Source of the DNA: Hyperoodon ampullatus
Taxonomy: Eukaryota; Chordata; Mammalia; Artiodactyla; Ziphiidae
Direction of reading: 5' to 3'
Length of the DNA stretch: 64,000 nt
NCBI GenBank assembly: GCA_949752795.1
Contig: OX457074.1
Span: forward strand, 29,249,980 to 29,313,979
Part shown: piece by piece, positions 1 to 11,215 of the stretch
Position numbering within the stretch: position 1 is the first letter of the stretch
Layout of the letters: each line of letters begins with the position of its first letter
Notes under the pieces: model-generated
The model's database searches: none
What the model saw: only the letters and a program-made list of their open reading frames with translations
What the model was told of the DNA's origin: nothing
Program-made: the position numbers and the translations under genes

Positions 1-1729
1 TAGATTTATCCTCTGAATGAGATGAGAAGAAATCAGATGGGTGTGAGCAGAGGAGAGCTAGGATTCGATCTGCACTTTATCGAGACCAGTGTGGTGGCTA
101 CATTGGGAATACACGGGATGGGGGCAAAGGGAAGGAGATAAAAGTGCATGGCACCAGAGTGGCAACAATGGAGGTGATGAGAGATGTCGGTTGCTAGATA
201 CATTTTGAAGGCAAAGCAGGATTTGTAGATGGATTGAAGATGGAGTTTGAGAGAAAGACAGGAGTGACTGTGGCCTGAGCAATTAAGAGATGGAGCTAGG
301 GAAGACCATGGTGGAGCACGTTTGTGGGGGGAAGTCAAGAACTCACCTCTAGACATGTTGAGCTTGCGACGTCCATGCGAGTTTCCCGTGGAGACGCTAA
401 GAAGCTGCTGGAATAGGGTCTGAAGCTCAGGAGAAAGCCCTGGGCTTGAGCTACAGGTTTAGAGTCCTTTCTCAGGGTAAAGACGCTATTTAAAGCCTTG
501 AGACCGAAAGAGAAGGGCAGGCAGTGTAGTTGAAAAAGAGAGACCCAAGGGCTGAGCCTTAGGTGTGGACAGAATAAGATGTGGCCATTGCTGGGGATGG
601 GGAGAAAAAAAGTGACGGAAGGAAGTGGGCGTGAGTGGGGAATTATTTGGGGCTGTGGTTCATCAGATCAGAATCAGAATGGAGCACCATTAATGGTGAC
701 CAAGGGGTCTGTTTCCCCCCAGCTCCACTCCTACCTGCCTGCCTCTAGCTGTGTACAATCCCAGTGGTCTGATGATGGGCAGGGCTGTCAGCTGCTCATT
801 CCATGCTTCTGCACTCTTTCACCACCACCCCTCGCTCTCATAAAGGTTTGGTCATTCATTCAGCAAATCTTTACTGAATGCCTATATATGTGCCAGGCCC
901 TGAGTGAACAAGCTAGACAAGGCCTGTGCCCTTATGGAGCTTATACTCCATAAGGGGGCTGGGGCAGATAATAAACAATCAACAAAGAGACAAACAAGAA
1001 CATTCCTAATCCAGGGTAAAAGAATAGAGAATGCCCTGCTTTGGTGAAGGGGATCATGAAAATTCTCTTCCAGGAGGGGACATCCGAGCTGAGACCTGAG
1101 CACTAAAAGGATGATGGCCATCACATCTGGGGGTCAAGGATTTGGCTGGACGGAGGCTTGCAGTGCTGCAAGGGAATGTTGAAGGCCAGTGTGCTGATCA
1201 TGGTGAGGAGCCCCCTCACATGGGACCTTGTAGGCTATGGTTAGGAAATTGGTTTTATTCTAAGTGTGATGAGGACACCTCCCATGGGTTTAAGCAGAGG
1301 ACTCATGTGACAACATTTCACAGACCTCACTGGGTTGGTCAGATGGAGAGCAGACAGTAGGGGGCAGAGTGGAGGCAGCGAAAGGAGTTAGGAGGGTTTT
1401 CTAGCTGAGGCCACAGGTGGCATCTTGCACTAGGATGGGCCAGGATGCACGTTGTCTTGGACGAACGGGTGGGTCAGGCAGTCATACATATATCAAGCTC
1501 TTCTCTGGGTCCAGGCCTATGCAAGGCCAAGAAGAGCACCTCCTAAAGAAACATGAGTGAGGTACAGTCCTTGCCCTCAGCTTACTGAATGCTGAATTAC
1601 AGGAAACTCAGACCACACATATTAAGGTGCCGGGTAAACACAAAGCAACCAGTAAGTCAGTGCATAGGAGGGGCTGACTAGGTGCAGAATGGGGACTGGA
1701 AACAGTAACTGGCTACCGCGCTAAGGGTA
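1..1729. other. Gene-free left flank with an old LINE-like repeat
   Basis: I see no gene here. From about 850 to 1,180 the text has the wording of a common mammalian LINE relic: a TTCATTCAGCAAATCTTTACTGAATG start, 'tatgtgccaggccctgag' and 'ataaacaatcaacaaag'. The remaining short open frames are unrelated to any family I know and have no coding character. Confidence 0.6.
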
Positions 1730-4330
1730 GACTTTGCAGCCTTCTCCAGACGGGCGGGGCGGCTCATTTTCCAGCGGGCAGAGGCAGAGGGTCGCGAGCA
1801 GCGCTGCCTCGCCGACCCCAGCCCACGGCCCCGCGTGGCGGCGGGGCCTGGATTGCCCAAGAACTTGGCTCCGGGCTCCAGTTTCCCAACTCACTCGGAG
1901 CTCAGAGAAGCGGTGACTCAGGTGAGGGCCCTCCAGGCACGCCGCGTTCTCAGCCGGCCTGCAGTGACTCACCACCTCGCTCCCTCCCTCACCGCTGACC
2001 CCGGGCCAATCCCTTAAGGAGTCTACACCCCACTCTTCTCACTTGGCCGGGACAATTGTCTGGTGGAGTTTTTAGCTCCCCGGGGGCAGAGCTTCTGTCA
2101 GCAACCGTCCAGGTTCCTCGAGAGAGGCTTTTCCTAGGGTCTGGTGGAGCGTAAAACTCTTGGGTGGACCCGAAGGCCCCAGGCCCTCCCCGTGCACCGA
2201 AGGAGGGCTTTAATGCCTGTGCATTCTTCTAATTTCAGAGCCTTTCAACAGCATTTTATACCGAATACAATTTCGCAAGTCTTGGTGTCCTGGAGGAATT
2301 TTCCCTTGGACACCTCTTGGTCAAAATTTGCTTGGGGGAAACAAAAAAGCAACCAGAGTAGGCCCCCAAAGTCTGCAAAGCAGAGACCAGTGGCAATGGG
2401 AGGTGAGAGTGCGGCGGACTGACCAACGGGCCCCGGGGCCAGGGGACCACCGCGCGAGGGCGCGGGCCGAAGCTCTGCTCGCCCGCGCAACTGAAAGCGG
2501 GCGGCGAGAATCGCGAGAGCGCTCAGCTCCCCTGCAGCGAGCCCTCGGGCAGGAGCAGAGGCCCAGGCGGCGGGCGTTGGCTGCAGGGTCGCTCGCCTGG
2601 TTCTCCGGCTGGCATCTAGGCGCCCCTACTTCCAGCGCGCCCCGTCGCAGCCAGGCGACCTGAGCGGCCCCCAACCAGCCTTGGGCCAGAGTTCTGCCCG
2701 CAGTCCTCTGCTCGCCCAGGCGCCGGCGCTCGCCGCCCGGCTGGGATGCGGCAGGTGGACTGCGGCAGGCGCACCCTCCTTCCGGCCCCTGCCCCTCTCC
2801 CGGACCCTCCCTCGAGCCCTGGCGCGCCTCTGCTCGCCGGCCAGAGCTCGCTATCTGTGCCCCCGAGTTACCTGCCTCGGGAAGTCCCAGTTCGCAAGCA
2901 GCCCGGACTGTAAAAGGGTGGGTTCGGCAGAGCCCAAAACCAGATTTCTAGGGGAGGGGTGGGGTCCCCATCTAGAGGGTCGCAGATCGCATTACCGGCC
3001 GAGGGGAGGAGACAGCAGAAGGGAGAGTCCACAGGGGAAAAGTTGCTTTTCGCTTAGTACTCCCCCTCCCCCTCCCTAACGCTCTGCGATGCCGGTAGGC
3101 TCGGGGACACAGTGTCCGCCCAGGTTCCGGAGCCCGAAGGCCCCGGAACGGTTTGGCAGGACAGAGGCATCTTTCCATACGCGGATGCTGCAGTCAGAGC
3201 GCCGCTTGGCCTGCAGGGCTGCGGGGCTCCGGGGCTCCGAGGGCGAAACCCGTCTGCCCGCGGGCGGGAAGCAGAAGCCCGCCTCCGGGCACCGAAGATC
3301 TAGAGCAATAACAGACGCATAAATAAATCAATGAGCGGCTCTTTGCTGCCAGCAGCAGGGAAACCTCGGGCTGATTAAATGCAGACGCGGGGTGTCTGCC
3401 AGGACAGGAGGGCGGCGGGGTACCGGGAACTGGCGTGGCGGCGAAGGGTGGGGGGAAGGGAGGCCGGGGCAGGAGCGACGGGAAAGACCCAAAGCCACGT
3501 TTTTAAACATGGTGGGGGGATTTTAAAGGAAAACAGTACGGGGGAGGTGGGGACAGGGCTGCGGGCCTCTGGGCCTTCCAGCCACCCGGGGCAACTTTCC
3601 GGGTGGGAGGTGCGGCCCGAGGGGCGGCTCGGGCGGCGGGAGGCGGGAGTCCGAGGCGGAGGGAGGAGGGGCGGTCACTTTAAAGGCTCTTTCTTACCCA
3701 TAATGCTTTGTGGGGGCGTTGCCATAGTGGATCCAAGATGGCGTAGAAAGTCATGAGAGGTGAGTTCTGAATTCCCTCTTCTCTGCTGCTGGGACCGCTC
3801 CGCGAGCTGTCGGAGCCCTCCGGAGAGAGAGGACCGGACTCCCCTCCGGTCCTCCAAGTCCCGGGAGGGTCGGCCCCGGGGCGGGCCTGGGGCCCAGACG
3901 GCCCGCGGCGGGGCCTGGGAAGAGGGGCTCTTCGAGGCGAGGCCCAGACGCTGGGGCTGTTTACAGCTTCTTTCCCTCCCTGGCCCCCTTCCCCTCCGCT
4001 GGGGGCCGCGGAGCCCTCGGCCCAGGCCGTGGAGGGGGCCTCGCAGACCCCGGCCGCGAGCCTGCGGGAGGTTTGTCCAGCCCACGGCACTCCGGGAGGG
4101 GGAGTCGAGCCGCCTTGCACGCTCCCCTCCTCCGGGTCGCGACTGAGGGTGGGGAGCGTGCAGGCCTCCCACGCCCCGCTCGATTGCCCCCTCTGGGCTC
4201 GAACTTCCACGCGGGGTGGGGCGAGGGCCGGAGGGTGAGTGCGGGGAAAAGTGGGTCAGGGGTGCACCCCTCCCTCCCCCGCCGAGGGCTGTTGCCTGAG
4301 CTTCACTTTCTTTACCCCCTTTCTCCACCC
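1730..4330 (+). promoter_or_regulatory. CpG-island promoter with YY1-like element
   Basis: This stretch is strongly GC- and CpG-rich compared with the AT-rich DNA on both sides, as expected of a housekeeping-type promoter. Near its transcribed end, ATAATGCTTTGTGGG is followed by AAGATGGCG at 3,735-3,743, the core recognised by YY1 and often found just downstream of start sites. A splice donor (GAGAG|GTGAGT) follows at 3,759/3,760, which suggests transcription on the plus strand. Long open frames on both strands here are GC artefacts. The gene served is not recognised; a divergent partner is possible. Confidence 0.75.
3690..3759 (+). other. Candidate non-coding first exon
   Basis: The exon end is supported by the donor GAGAG|GTGAGT just after a YY1-like AAGATGGCG. 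The start is a guess. The only ATG near the donor (3,754) would run into a stop a few codons into the candidate next exon at 5,265, so this would be 5' untranslated sequence. Which gene it begins is unknown. Confidence 0.45.
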
Positions 4331-4542
4331 CCTCCTCGGAAATTCTCATTGGGCCACAAGCACATCAACAAAAACAAAAACAGAGGATTTTCTTGAGCTA
4401 AGGGACCGCAGCTTTATCTAAGGAACTTTGATTGCTCTCCCCCCAAATTATTTGAGCCTTGTGCACCCTCCCCTTTGCTGAGGATCGTCCAGCCAGGGTT
4501 GGAAATCAGGGTCTTAGGATTCTTCTTGGATTGAGACCCTCA

Positions 4543-4758
4543 GGTTTTTTTTTTTTTTTTTTTTTTTTGTGGTACGCGGGCCTCTCACTGTTGTGGCCTC
4601 TCCCGTTGCGGAGCACAGGCTCCGGACGCGCAGGCTCAGCAGCCATGGCCCACGGGCCCAGCCGCTCCGCGGCATATGGGATCCTCCCAGACCGGGGCAC
4701 GAACCCGTATCCCCTGCATCGGCAGGCGGACTCTCAACCACTGCGCCACCAGGGAGGC
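4543..4758 (-). mobile_element. Cetacean CHR-type SINE
   Basis: A reversed tRNA-derived SINE: a long poly-T, then GTGGTACGCGGGCCTCTCAC, ending in GCGCCACCAGGGAGGCC. It is flanked by the target-site duplication CCCTCAGGTT (4,538-4,547 and 4,759-4,768), so the insertion is fairly young. The tRNA-like A and B boxes are part of the SINE and do not mark a tRNA gene. Confidence 0.9.
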
Positions 4759-5264
4759 CCCTCAGGTTGTTTTTGAAACTCAAAATTGTTGTTCCTTCAC
4801 CCTCACCACTTACACTTTTCAGGCAAATCGTTAATAGATGTGTAACTGCAGAGACAGTGGATGCCTAGAGTTGGGCGGGGGAGGGGGGAGGAAGGCGTCG
4901 TCCTGGCAGTTTGTTCTTCATTCTGCCCTCTCTTCAACGCGTATGAGTGGATTTCTTCTCCGTCATCTCTTCTTTTTTCTCCTTCTTTTTCATTTGATTT
5001 ATTGAAAGTAAGGTCAGTCAGATATGACATTTTTATGTTTGGATTTTAAGAACACTTTCTAATTATTCTTTTATCACACAGAGAGGAAATGTTTTTGTTT
5101 TAAAGTAAAGCAAACAGACTCATTTACAAAGCTGCATACTGTACCATTTTGGTAACTTTTCCATTTGAAATTTATATGCCCTTTCACTTGAGGCTGATAG
5201 AATGTTTGCTACATGTCTCTTACTGGTGTTGTCTAGACACATTTTACTTTTCTGTTTATCTCAG

Positions 5265-5320
5265 GAATTGGATGAAGTCATTGATGACTAAAGAACTACA
5301 GTGCTGGTGAGATGTGTAAG
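5265..5320 (+). other. Candidate internal exon (56 nt)
   Basis: A good polypyrimidine tract and CAG acceptor (tctgtttatctcag) precede this segment, and an AAG|GTGAGA donor follows at 5,321. It lies 1.5 kb downstream of the CpG-island donor at 3,760. It ends in ATG TGT AAG, so translation could begin in its last nine bases in phase 0. It has no recognisable protein similarity. It may be a 5' untranslated exon; see the finding on a possible link to RDM1. Confidence 0.4.
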
Positions 5321-7344
5321 GTGAGACTGCAGTTAAAAATGATTTACCTTTTTTCCTTCTTTATTTTAATCAAGTCATGAGGGTGAGACTGAAACTAAGT
5401 AACTTGATGGGGCCATCTTTATTTCCAAATCACTCACTCAGTCAAGTGGGAGTAGAGGCAGGGCTAGATTTGGAAAGGACAACTGTGTCAAGTATACCAA
5501 ACTTTTCAGCTACTGGAGCTTATCCAGAGCCAAATGTTATTTGCAGCCATCCTTGATGAGTATCTTCACCAGGGGTAATTATAGTTTGCCTATTGAAATT
5601 CCCTTGTGTAACTTTAATTGAATGTCTTAATTTTATCTGTGCTTTGGTGTCCATCACTTAGTCTGCATTGAGTGTTAGTGATTGCGTATGCGGATTTTGT
5701 GCGTCTACAGTTTGTGGGACTCATGTAAAGTACACCCTTTGCATTGGAAAGAATGATTTCAGGCAAATCGTGCTTTTATTTTCTGAAAAATGGAACAGTG
5801 CTTGGCTCTCTCATAATTATTTGGAAATAAAAATGATAGTGTTGCATTTTGGTTAGGTTATTAGGGATAAGACTGGCTTGTCATTATCTTCTGGTCACAT
5901 GTAGTGTGTGAATTCAGAGTGTTGCTTTATTTAATCTAACTCATAAGGCTTTGGATTTATAGAACGTTATGAATACAGGGTCAATGAACAGTCAGTATTC
6001 TGTACTGGTGAGAAGGACAGTGTTGCTAATTTTACATTCTTCACAAGCAATTTTCTCAACTTTAAAAATATATCTTTTTATTTTTTTTTATTTTAGTCAT
6101 TGTAGATGTACTATACTACAGTGTGTGTGAGTGTGTGTGTCTGTAAAATATTTTACTATGGTTTATTGAGAAAATGTAAGTTGTTACGGTAGATTGGTTA
6201 CTGCAGGGTTTTGTTTATTTTTCCTTTAACACATCTGAGTAGCCTTTGAATTTTGAAATTCACTCACAAAGTTTTCATCTCTATGACACATCTGTTTAAG
6301 AAGAGTAAGCTGTGCTTTATTTTATTCCAGATTGAGGCATACAATTGACATTTTTGCCTTAAAAAAAAACTTGGGAGGGGAAGGTGGACATAAACCAAGA
6401 TCTTTTTGTAAGTGCACACACCACATTTGCATGTGTTTGAAACTCAGAAGTGCTTGTGTGTATTACATATATTTTTATTTTTATTCTTAGCAGAGCAAAT
6501 ATGGATTTTAAAATTTATTTATTTTCAGCTTACAGATGGAGGCATATTCATGCCTTAGACCTCCCAATCTGTACCTTTTATCTTTTTTTTAAAATACATA
6601 TTACTTTGTGGAAAGAACCAATGATCTACTTTTGGGCCTATGGAGATGTTTGTTTATAATCCAAAAGGGATTATTTAGAAATAGGTCATCTTGTGTGGCT
6701 AGTGTTGTTTGGCCTGAGCTGTGTCAAGACATTTTCCACAATTTTCACACGTGTAGACCATGTGAAGTGTTAGTATTGACTTCAAAGTGAAGTTGGTGGT
6801 TGGCCACCGAACAGGTTGTCACACGAAGCATTCTAAAATGGGAAATGCCATAGTACTGAAGTTTGTGGTGAAGCGAGGGTCTGTGTCTTTGAGTTGAATG
6901 AAGACATAGCTTTTTTAGTCTGTCCTTTTGGCTGGGAAGCTGGGACACTATTTTTAGGTAAGGCGGGAGTTTTGGGGAGTCAGTAAGTGCCTCTCTATCA
7001 GCTGATGTGCTTGATTTTTGCAGTTGTTAGCAAGAAGTTTCATTTCTAATACCGTAAGTATTCAATCTACATTGTTTTAAAGTCTGTATACATTTATGGA
7101 CAGTCCAGTGTTTTACTGGAGAAGGGAGTGAAGCCAACATAACAGGGGAAATCATTCCTACTTGCAAAGGACCTTGTGTAGTTTAAAAATATAGAGCATA
7201 TTCATGAAAGGCTAAGAATATTGCAGAGGGACCTACAAATAAGTAGACCAGATCTTACACATGCATTTTTGTCCTCTGTTTAAGAAGTAGGCATGGTATT
7301 GATATTAAATGAAATTAGTCTATAATTATCTGTCAGACTATATT
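5321..7344. other. Gene-free intron-like DNA
   Basis: AT-rich sequence without recognisable exons. It contains a short TG-rich microsatellite at about 6,118-6,142. The open frames are short and unrelated to known proteins. Confidence 0.5.
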
Positions 7345-7353
7345 TAAGATTCT

Positions 7354-7558
7354 TTTTTTTTTTTTTGCGGTACGCGGGCCTCTCACTGTTGTGGCCCCTC
7401 CCGTTGCGGAGCACAGGCTCCGACCGCGCAGGCTCAGCGGCCATGGCTCACGGGCCCAGCCGCTCCGCGGCATGTGGAGTCTTCCCGGACTGAGGCACGG
7501 ACCCGTGTCCCCTGCATCGGCAGGTGGACTCTCAACCACTGTGCCACCAGGGAAGCCC
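7354..7558 (-). mobile_element. Cetacean CHR-type SINE
   Basis: Poly-T followed by GCGGTACGCGGGCCTCTCAC, ending in GTGCCACCAGGGAAGCCC. The target-site duplication TAAGATTCT flanks it (7,345-7,353 and 7,559-7,567). Confidence 0.9.
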
Positions 7559-7567
7559 TAAGATTCT

Positions 7568-10500
7568 AAATACAGGCCCAGCACGAGATGTAAGGTCCTT
7601 TGGCCTGTTGTTTTAAATGCTTAGCAGTTTTAAATGCATAGTAGATTTGGGGCCAATTTATCAACTTGTCGATAAACAAGAGATGGGGAGGAGCTACTTA
7701 AAAAATTATAAACAAATTGTTATGGCTGTTTATTTCCATCAACTTAGATAAGTATACATGCAAATATAATTTGATTTCTAAATAATAGTTTGAATTGTTT
7801 TCTAGGAGAGAAGTATGATATGTGTGGAGAGTGTGGCTGCAGCAGCTTGTAGTTCATTTAAACTGCTGGGTGTAGTCAGGATGACTTTGGTAGCACTGGC
7901 TAGGAGCCGCATAAAACTTAGTGGTCTGTCACTTCACCGGTGGCTGAGATTATACTTTTGAGCTATCCTGAATTTAATAAGGTTAATATTCCTCTTTCAA
8001 AAAGAAATAGTAGATATAACATGAAGATTTTTAATTTATATGTCTATATATGTGTGCATATATATTTATATATGTATATATCTTTATTTTAAAAGGTACC
8101 AATTGTCTAAAGCAAATTGAAAGTTTTTCAGCATACTACTAAAGGTCATACCAACTTGTTTACTGGTGTAAATTGTACTGGGTCAGTTTCTCCAAGGGCA
8201 GGAAGTTGTCTGTAAAGCCAGAATTTGTGTGTTCAACTTGTTTTGACCCCCAGAGACCCTGATTCATCATTAGGTTCTTCAAAGAATGCAGGCACATTTT
8301 TTTGAGTAAACCATTGTGACGTGTGAATGTTTGTGATGTTTGTTATTTCTGTGCCATATTTTAGGTGTTCTCAGAACATCTGAATTTGCCTTTTTGCTTT
8401 CTTCTGTCGGTATTCTCCTGGTGGTGAAAATATTCCTGTGAGGCGAGCTTCCTTTCAGTAGGCAATATGTGTAACTAATATAGTTTAAAAACTTATTTAT
8501 TTTTATGTAAAACTGATGCATGCTATGGTAAACAAATCCAAGCAGTGCTAAGTGTATATAAGAAAAAAGATAAGAAGCCCCTGCTCTCCTTCCTCCATCG
8601 TTAGCCATGTCCCCCTAATCTGACCGTAGAAAGCAGTTGGTGTTACTTGGTGTTTGGAAGACCTCTCTTGCCTAGGTGCGCGGGCAGTAGTGAAAGCAGA
8701 GGGAGAAGTCATGGAAGGCATGGCCACTGAACCCGTTTAGATGTTAGGCAGGTATTCCACCCTTATTTCCTGTGATGTTAATTAATATTGATAATCTTAA
8801 ACTTCCATTAGTTTAAGATAACTGTAATTGAATTGTTAGTGAAACACTCAAACAGTTAATTGCATTGTCAGGTTGGTAAAGTTTTGATTTGTTGATCTTG
8901 TAAGGAAATAAATATTTGGAACTTGAATTCACGTAACCTTAGGGCTGGGAGTAATGTTGGTAATTATCATCTGTGGAATTTTATGATGAGATGCACAGTA
9001 TACTTACTATAGCTTCTATCTAGTCTGTCTTATTTTCCAGATGAGGAAATTGAGGCCTGGAGAAGTCAAGTGACTTTCCCAAGGTCACACAGCTGATTAG
9101 TAGCAACATTAAAGCAAACTTTTATCTCTGGACCCTTATCTCAGGACTCTTGGTCCTGGCTGGTTATGCTACATTTTACTGCAGTACTTTGGAGCAAAGG
9201 ACCATACGCTGTGACCACTGGATACAAATGCTTCAGAACTGATACATCAGCAGTGGTGTTCTCTAGTATGTATTAAAAGGTTCCTCCTCTCTCTTTCAGA
9301 AATTATAAAGAGCTCTGATGGGCTCTTTGTGTGATACCCAGTGCAGTGAACTGCAGGTGAGTAAGGTCTGGGAGAGCCTTATTTACAAAGCAGCAAGGAC
9401 TTGGTAATGCCTGAGGAAAAGACAAAAGGGACTTAATCTAGAGGAGGGTGTCTGGTCAGCAAGATGAGGTGGGACAAGGTGGAGGAAGTAGGGCCCTGGT
9501 GCAGCAGTGGTGACCTGGCTGAATTGGTTACTTCTGGAGCCGACTGGATGATGGTGAACCTACTCCAAACAGACTGCCTGATGCTTTGTCAGTTTGTTTG
9601 AAGAGAAGTGAGGGTAGGTTAATCTTCCACTTCTGTTTTGAATGAGTAACTGCACAGGGATTCAACCTATCTGCATATGATTGGATCTTCAGAGGTCCTT
9701 CAGTTTTTGTGTCAACATTCTTGAGTGTTGATCACCCAGTGCTCTGATGAACGGGTTAAGTATTAAATTGTTTGTTTTCCTGTTATGTACTATGTGTGTA
9801 TTGTCATGAATGACTATATATCCGCATTTTTGAGGATCTGGATACCAGGAACATTACAATGGAAACAGAAGGTTAAACGTTTTTCCTAATGGTTGTATTA
9901 GTCCTTTAGATTATTTGTTTACTGCTGAAATGCCCTAAGAGTGTTATTTTAGTCTTGAGTATTTATTATTTCACAGTAATTAATCTTCTTGGTCCATTAT
10001 AGTATCTTGGCCATTCAGTATTAAACTAAGAAAATGGTAATACTACAGAAAAAACAATTAGAAGACAGTTTTCATATTGTCCTTGTGGGGCATCAGTGCT
10101 AAAATTATTTTTTTCATATATTGTTAATGCTAGTCCCAAAGACTATAATGAGACAATGCTATATACTTTTAGGGTTTATAATTAAACTTAGGCTTGGCTA
10201 CTTATTGATTGCTAAAGTAAAACATTGTTGTAGGGGTTCTTTGTTTCTTGAGTTAGGGAAGTTTGCACGATTCATCCCCCACAGGTTCATGGGGATGATC
10301 AGAAGGCTAGTTGAGCTGGTTTCTTGGTCCTTGGAAAGCTGGGATGTGGGTTGTCATAGGTCATTGTGATAAGAAGTACATGAGCGTTCTGAGTTAAGGC
10401 CAAAGTGAGCAGTAAAAGAGAGGTGTGGACCTCTTCCTGAGAGTATATCGAGTTTGCATCCTGGGACCCCTAAGTTTCCTCAATATGGTAGAACTTTCTC

Positions 10501-10669
10501 TGTTAAATTATAAAATAATTTAAGCATTGCTATTAAGTAAATTGTTAAATATTTGGGCTACTACCCCTAAAACAGTTGATTTTCTTTTTGTCATTCTGTT
10601 AAATATATACATATATATATACACACACACACACACACATATATTATTGTACTAATTTTTAATTATAAT
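7568..10669. other. Gene-free stretch with MIR relic and simple repeats
   Basis: No gene recognised. A MIR SINE core is visible at about 9,030-9,115 ('gatgaggaaattgaggcctgg' through 'ggtcacacagctgatt'). TA-rich simple sequence lies at 8,035-8,090, and a (TA)n(CA)n microsatellite lies at 10,603-10,646. An exon-like segment at 9,300-9,356 has a strong acceptor and a CAG|GTGAGT donor but no known similarity. Confidence 0.5.
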
Positions 10670-11215
10670 GCATATAATTTGAATTTTTTCTACTTATTTG
10701 ATTATGAAACATTTCCATGTTATGGTTGTCACAATTTTAATTGACATGATTACACTTTGAGAGGCTGGAAAATATTTCATCAAGTCATGCCATCAATAAT
10801 TTACTTAAATCTTTTGATGTTAAATATTTATGTTGCTGGCTGGTTTTCAGTTAATACTTCAATCTACGTTATTGTAGTTATTATTGTATTTTTTTCTGGC
10901 TAATTATATCTCTAGGATAAATTTTTGAATGCATTATTGTGTTAAATGGTATGAATGTTTTTATGGCTTTTGATATATATCGCCATACTGTTTTTCAAGA
11001 ATGTTATACCAGTTTGTACTACGAACAGATATACAGATGTACCTGTTTCACCATAACTGGATATAAATACATTTTTTCCTTAAATGATTTTGCTTACTTA
11101 ATAGTGTAAAGTGGCATTTGTACTTCTTTGTTGTATAATGTTGAATTTTTCTCTTTGAGTCTCTTCATGGTGAATTGTTTGTTCATATCCTTTGCTATTT
11201 TAATCAGTAAACTAT
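10670..11215 (-). repeat. Old L1 3'-end fragment
   Basis: The sequence carries the diverged wording of an ancient mammalian L1 3' end read in reverse, for example 'cgccatactgtttttcaag' and 'gaattttctctttgag'. It is heavily mutated and has no coding capacity. Confidence 0.5.

Noticed and set aside
3675..4349. 224-codon minus-strand frame in the CpG island
   Set aside because: GC-rich sequence easily produces long stop-free frames. It is Arg/Gly/Pro/Ser-rich with no family resemblance and runs across the promoter elements.
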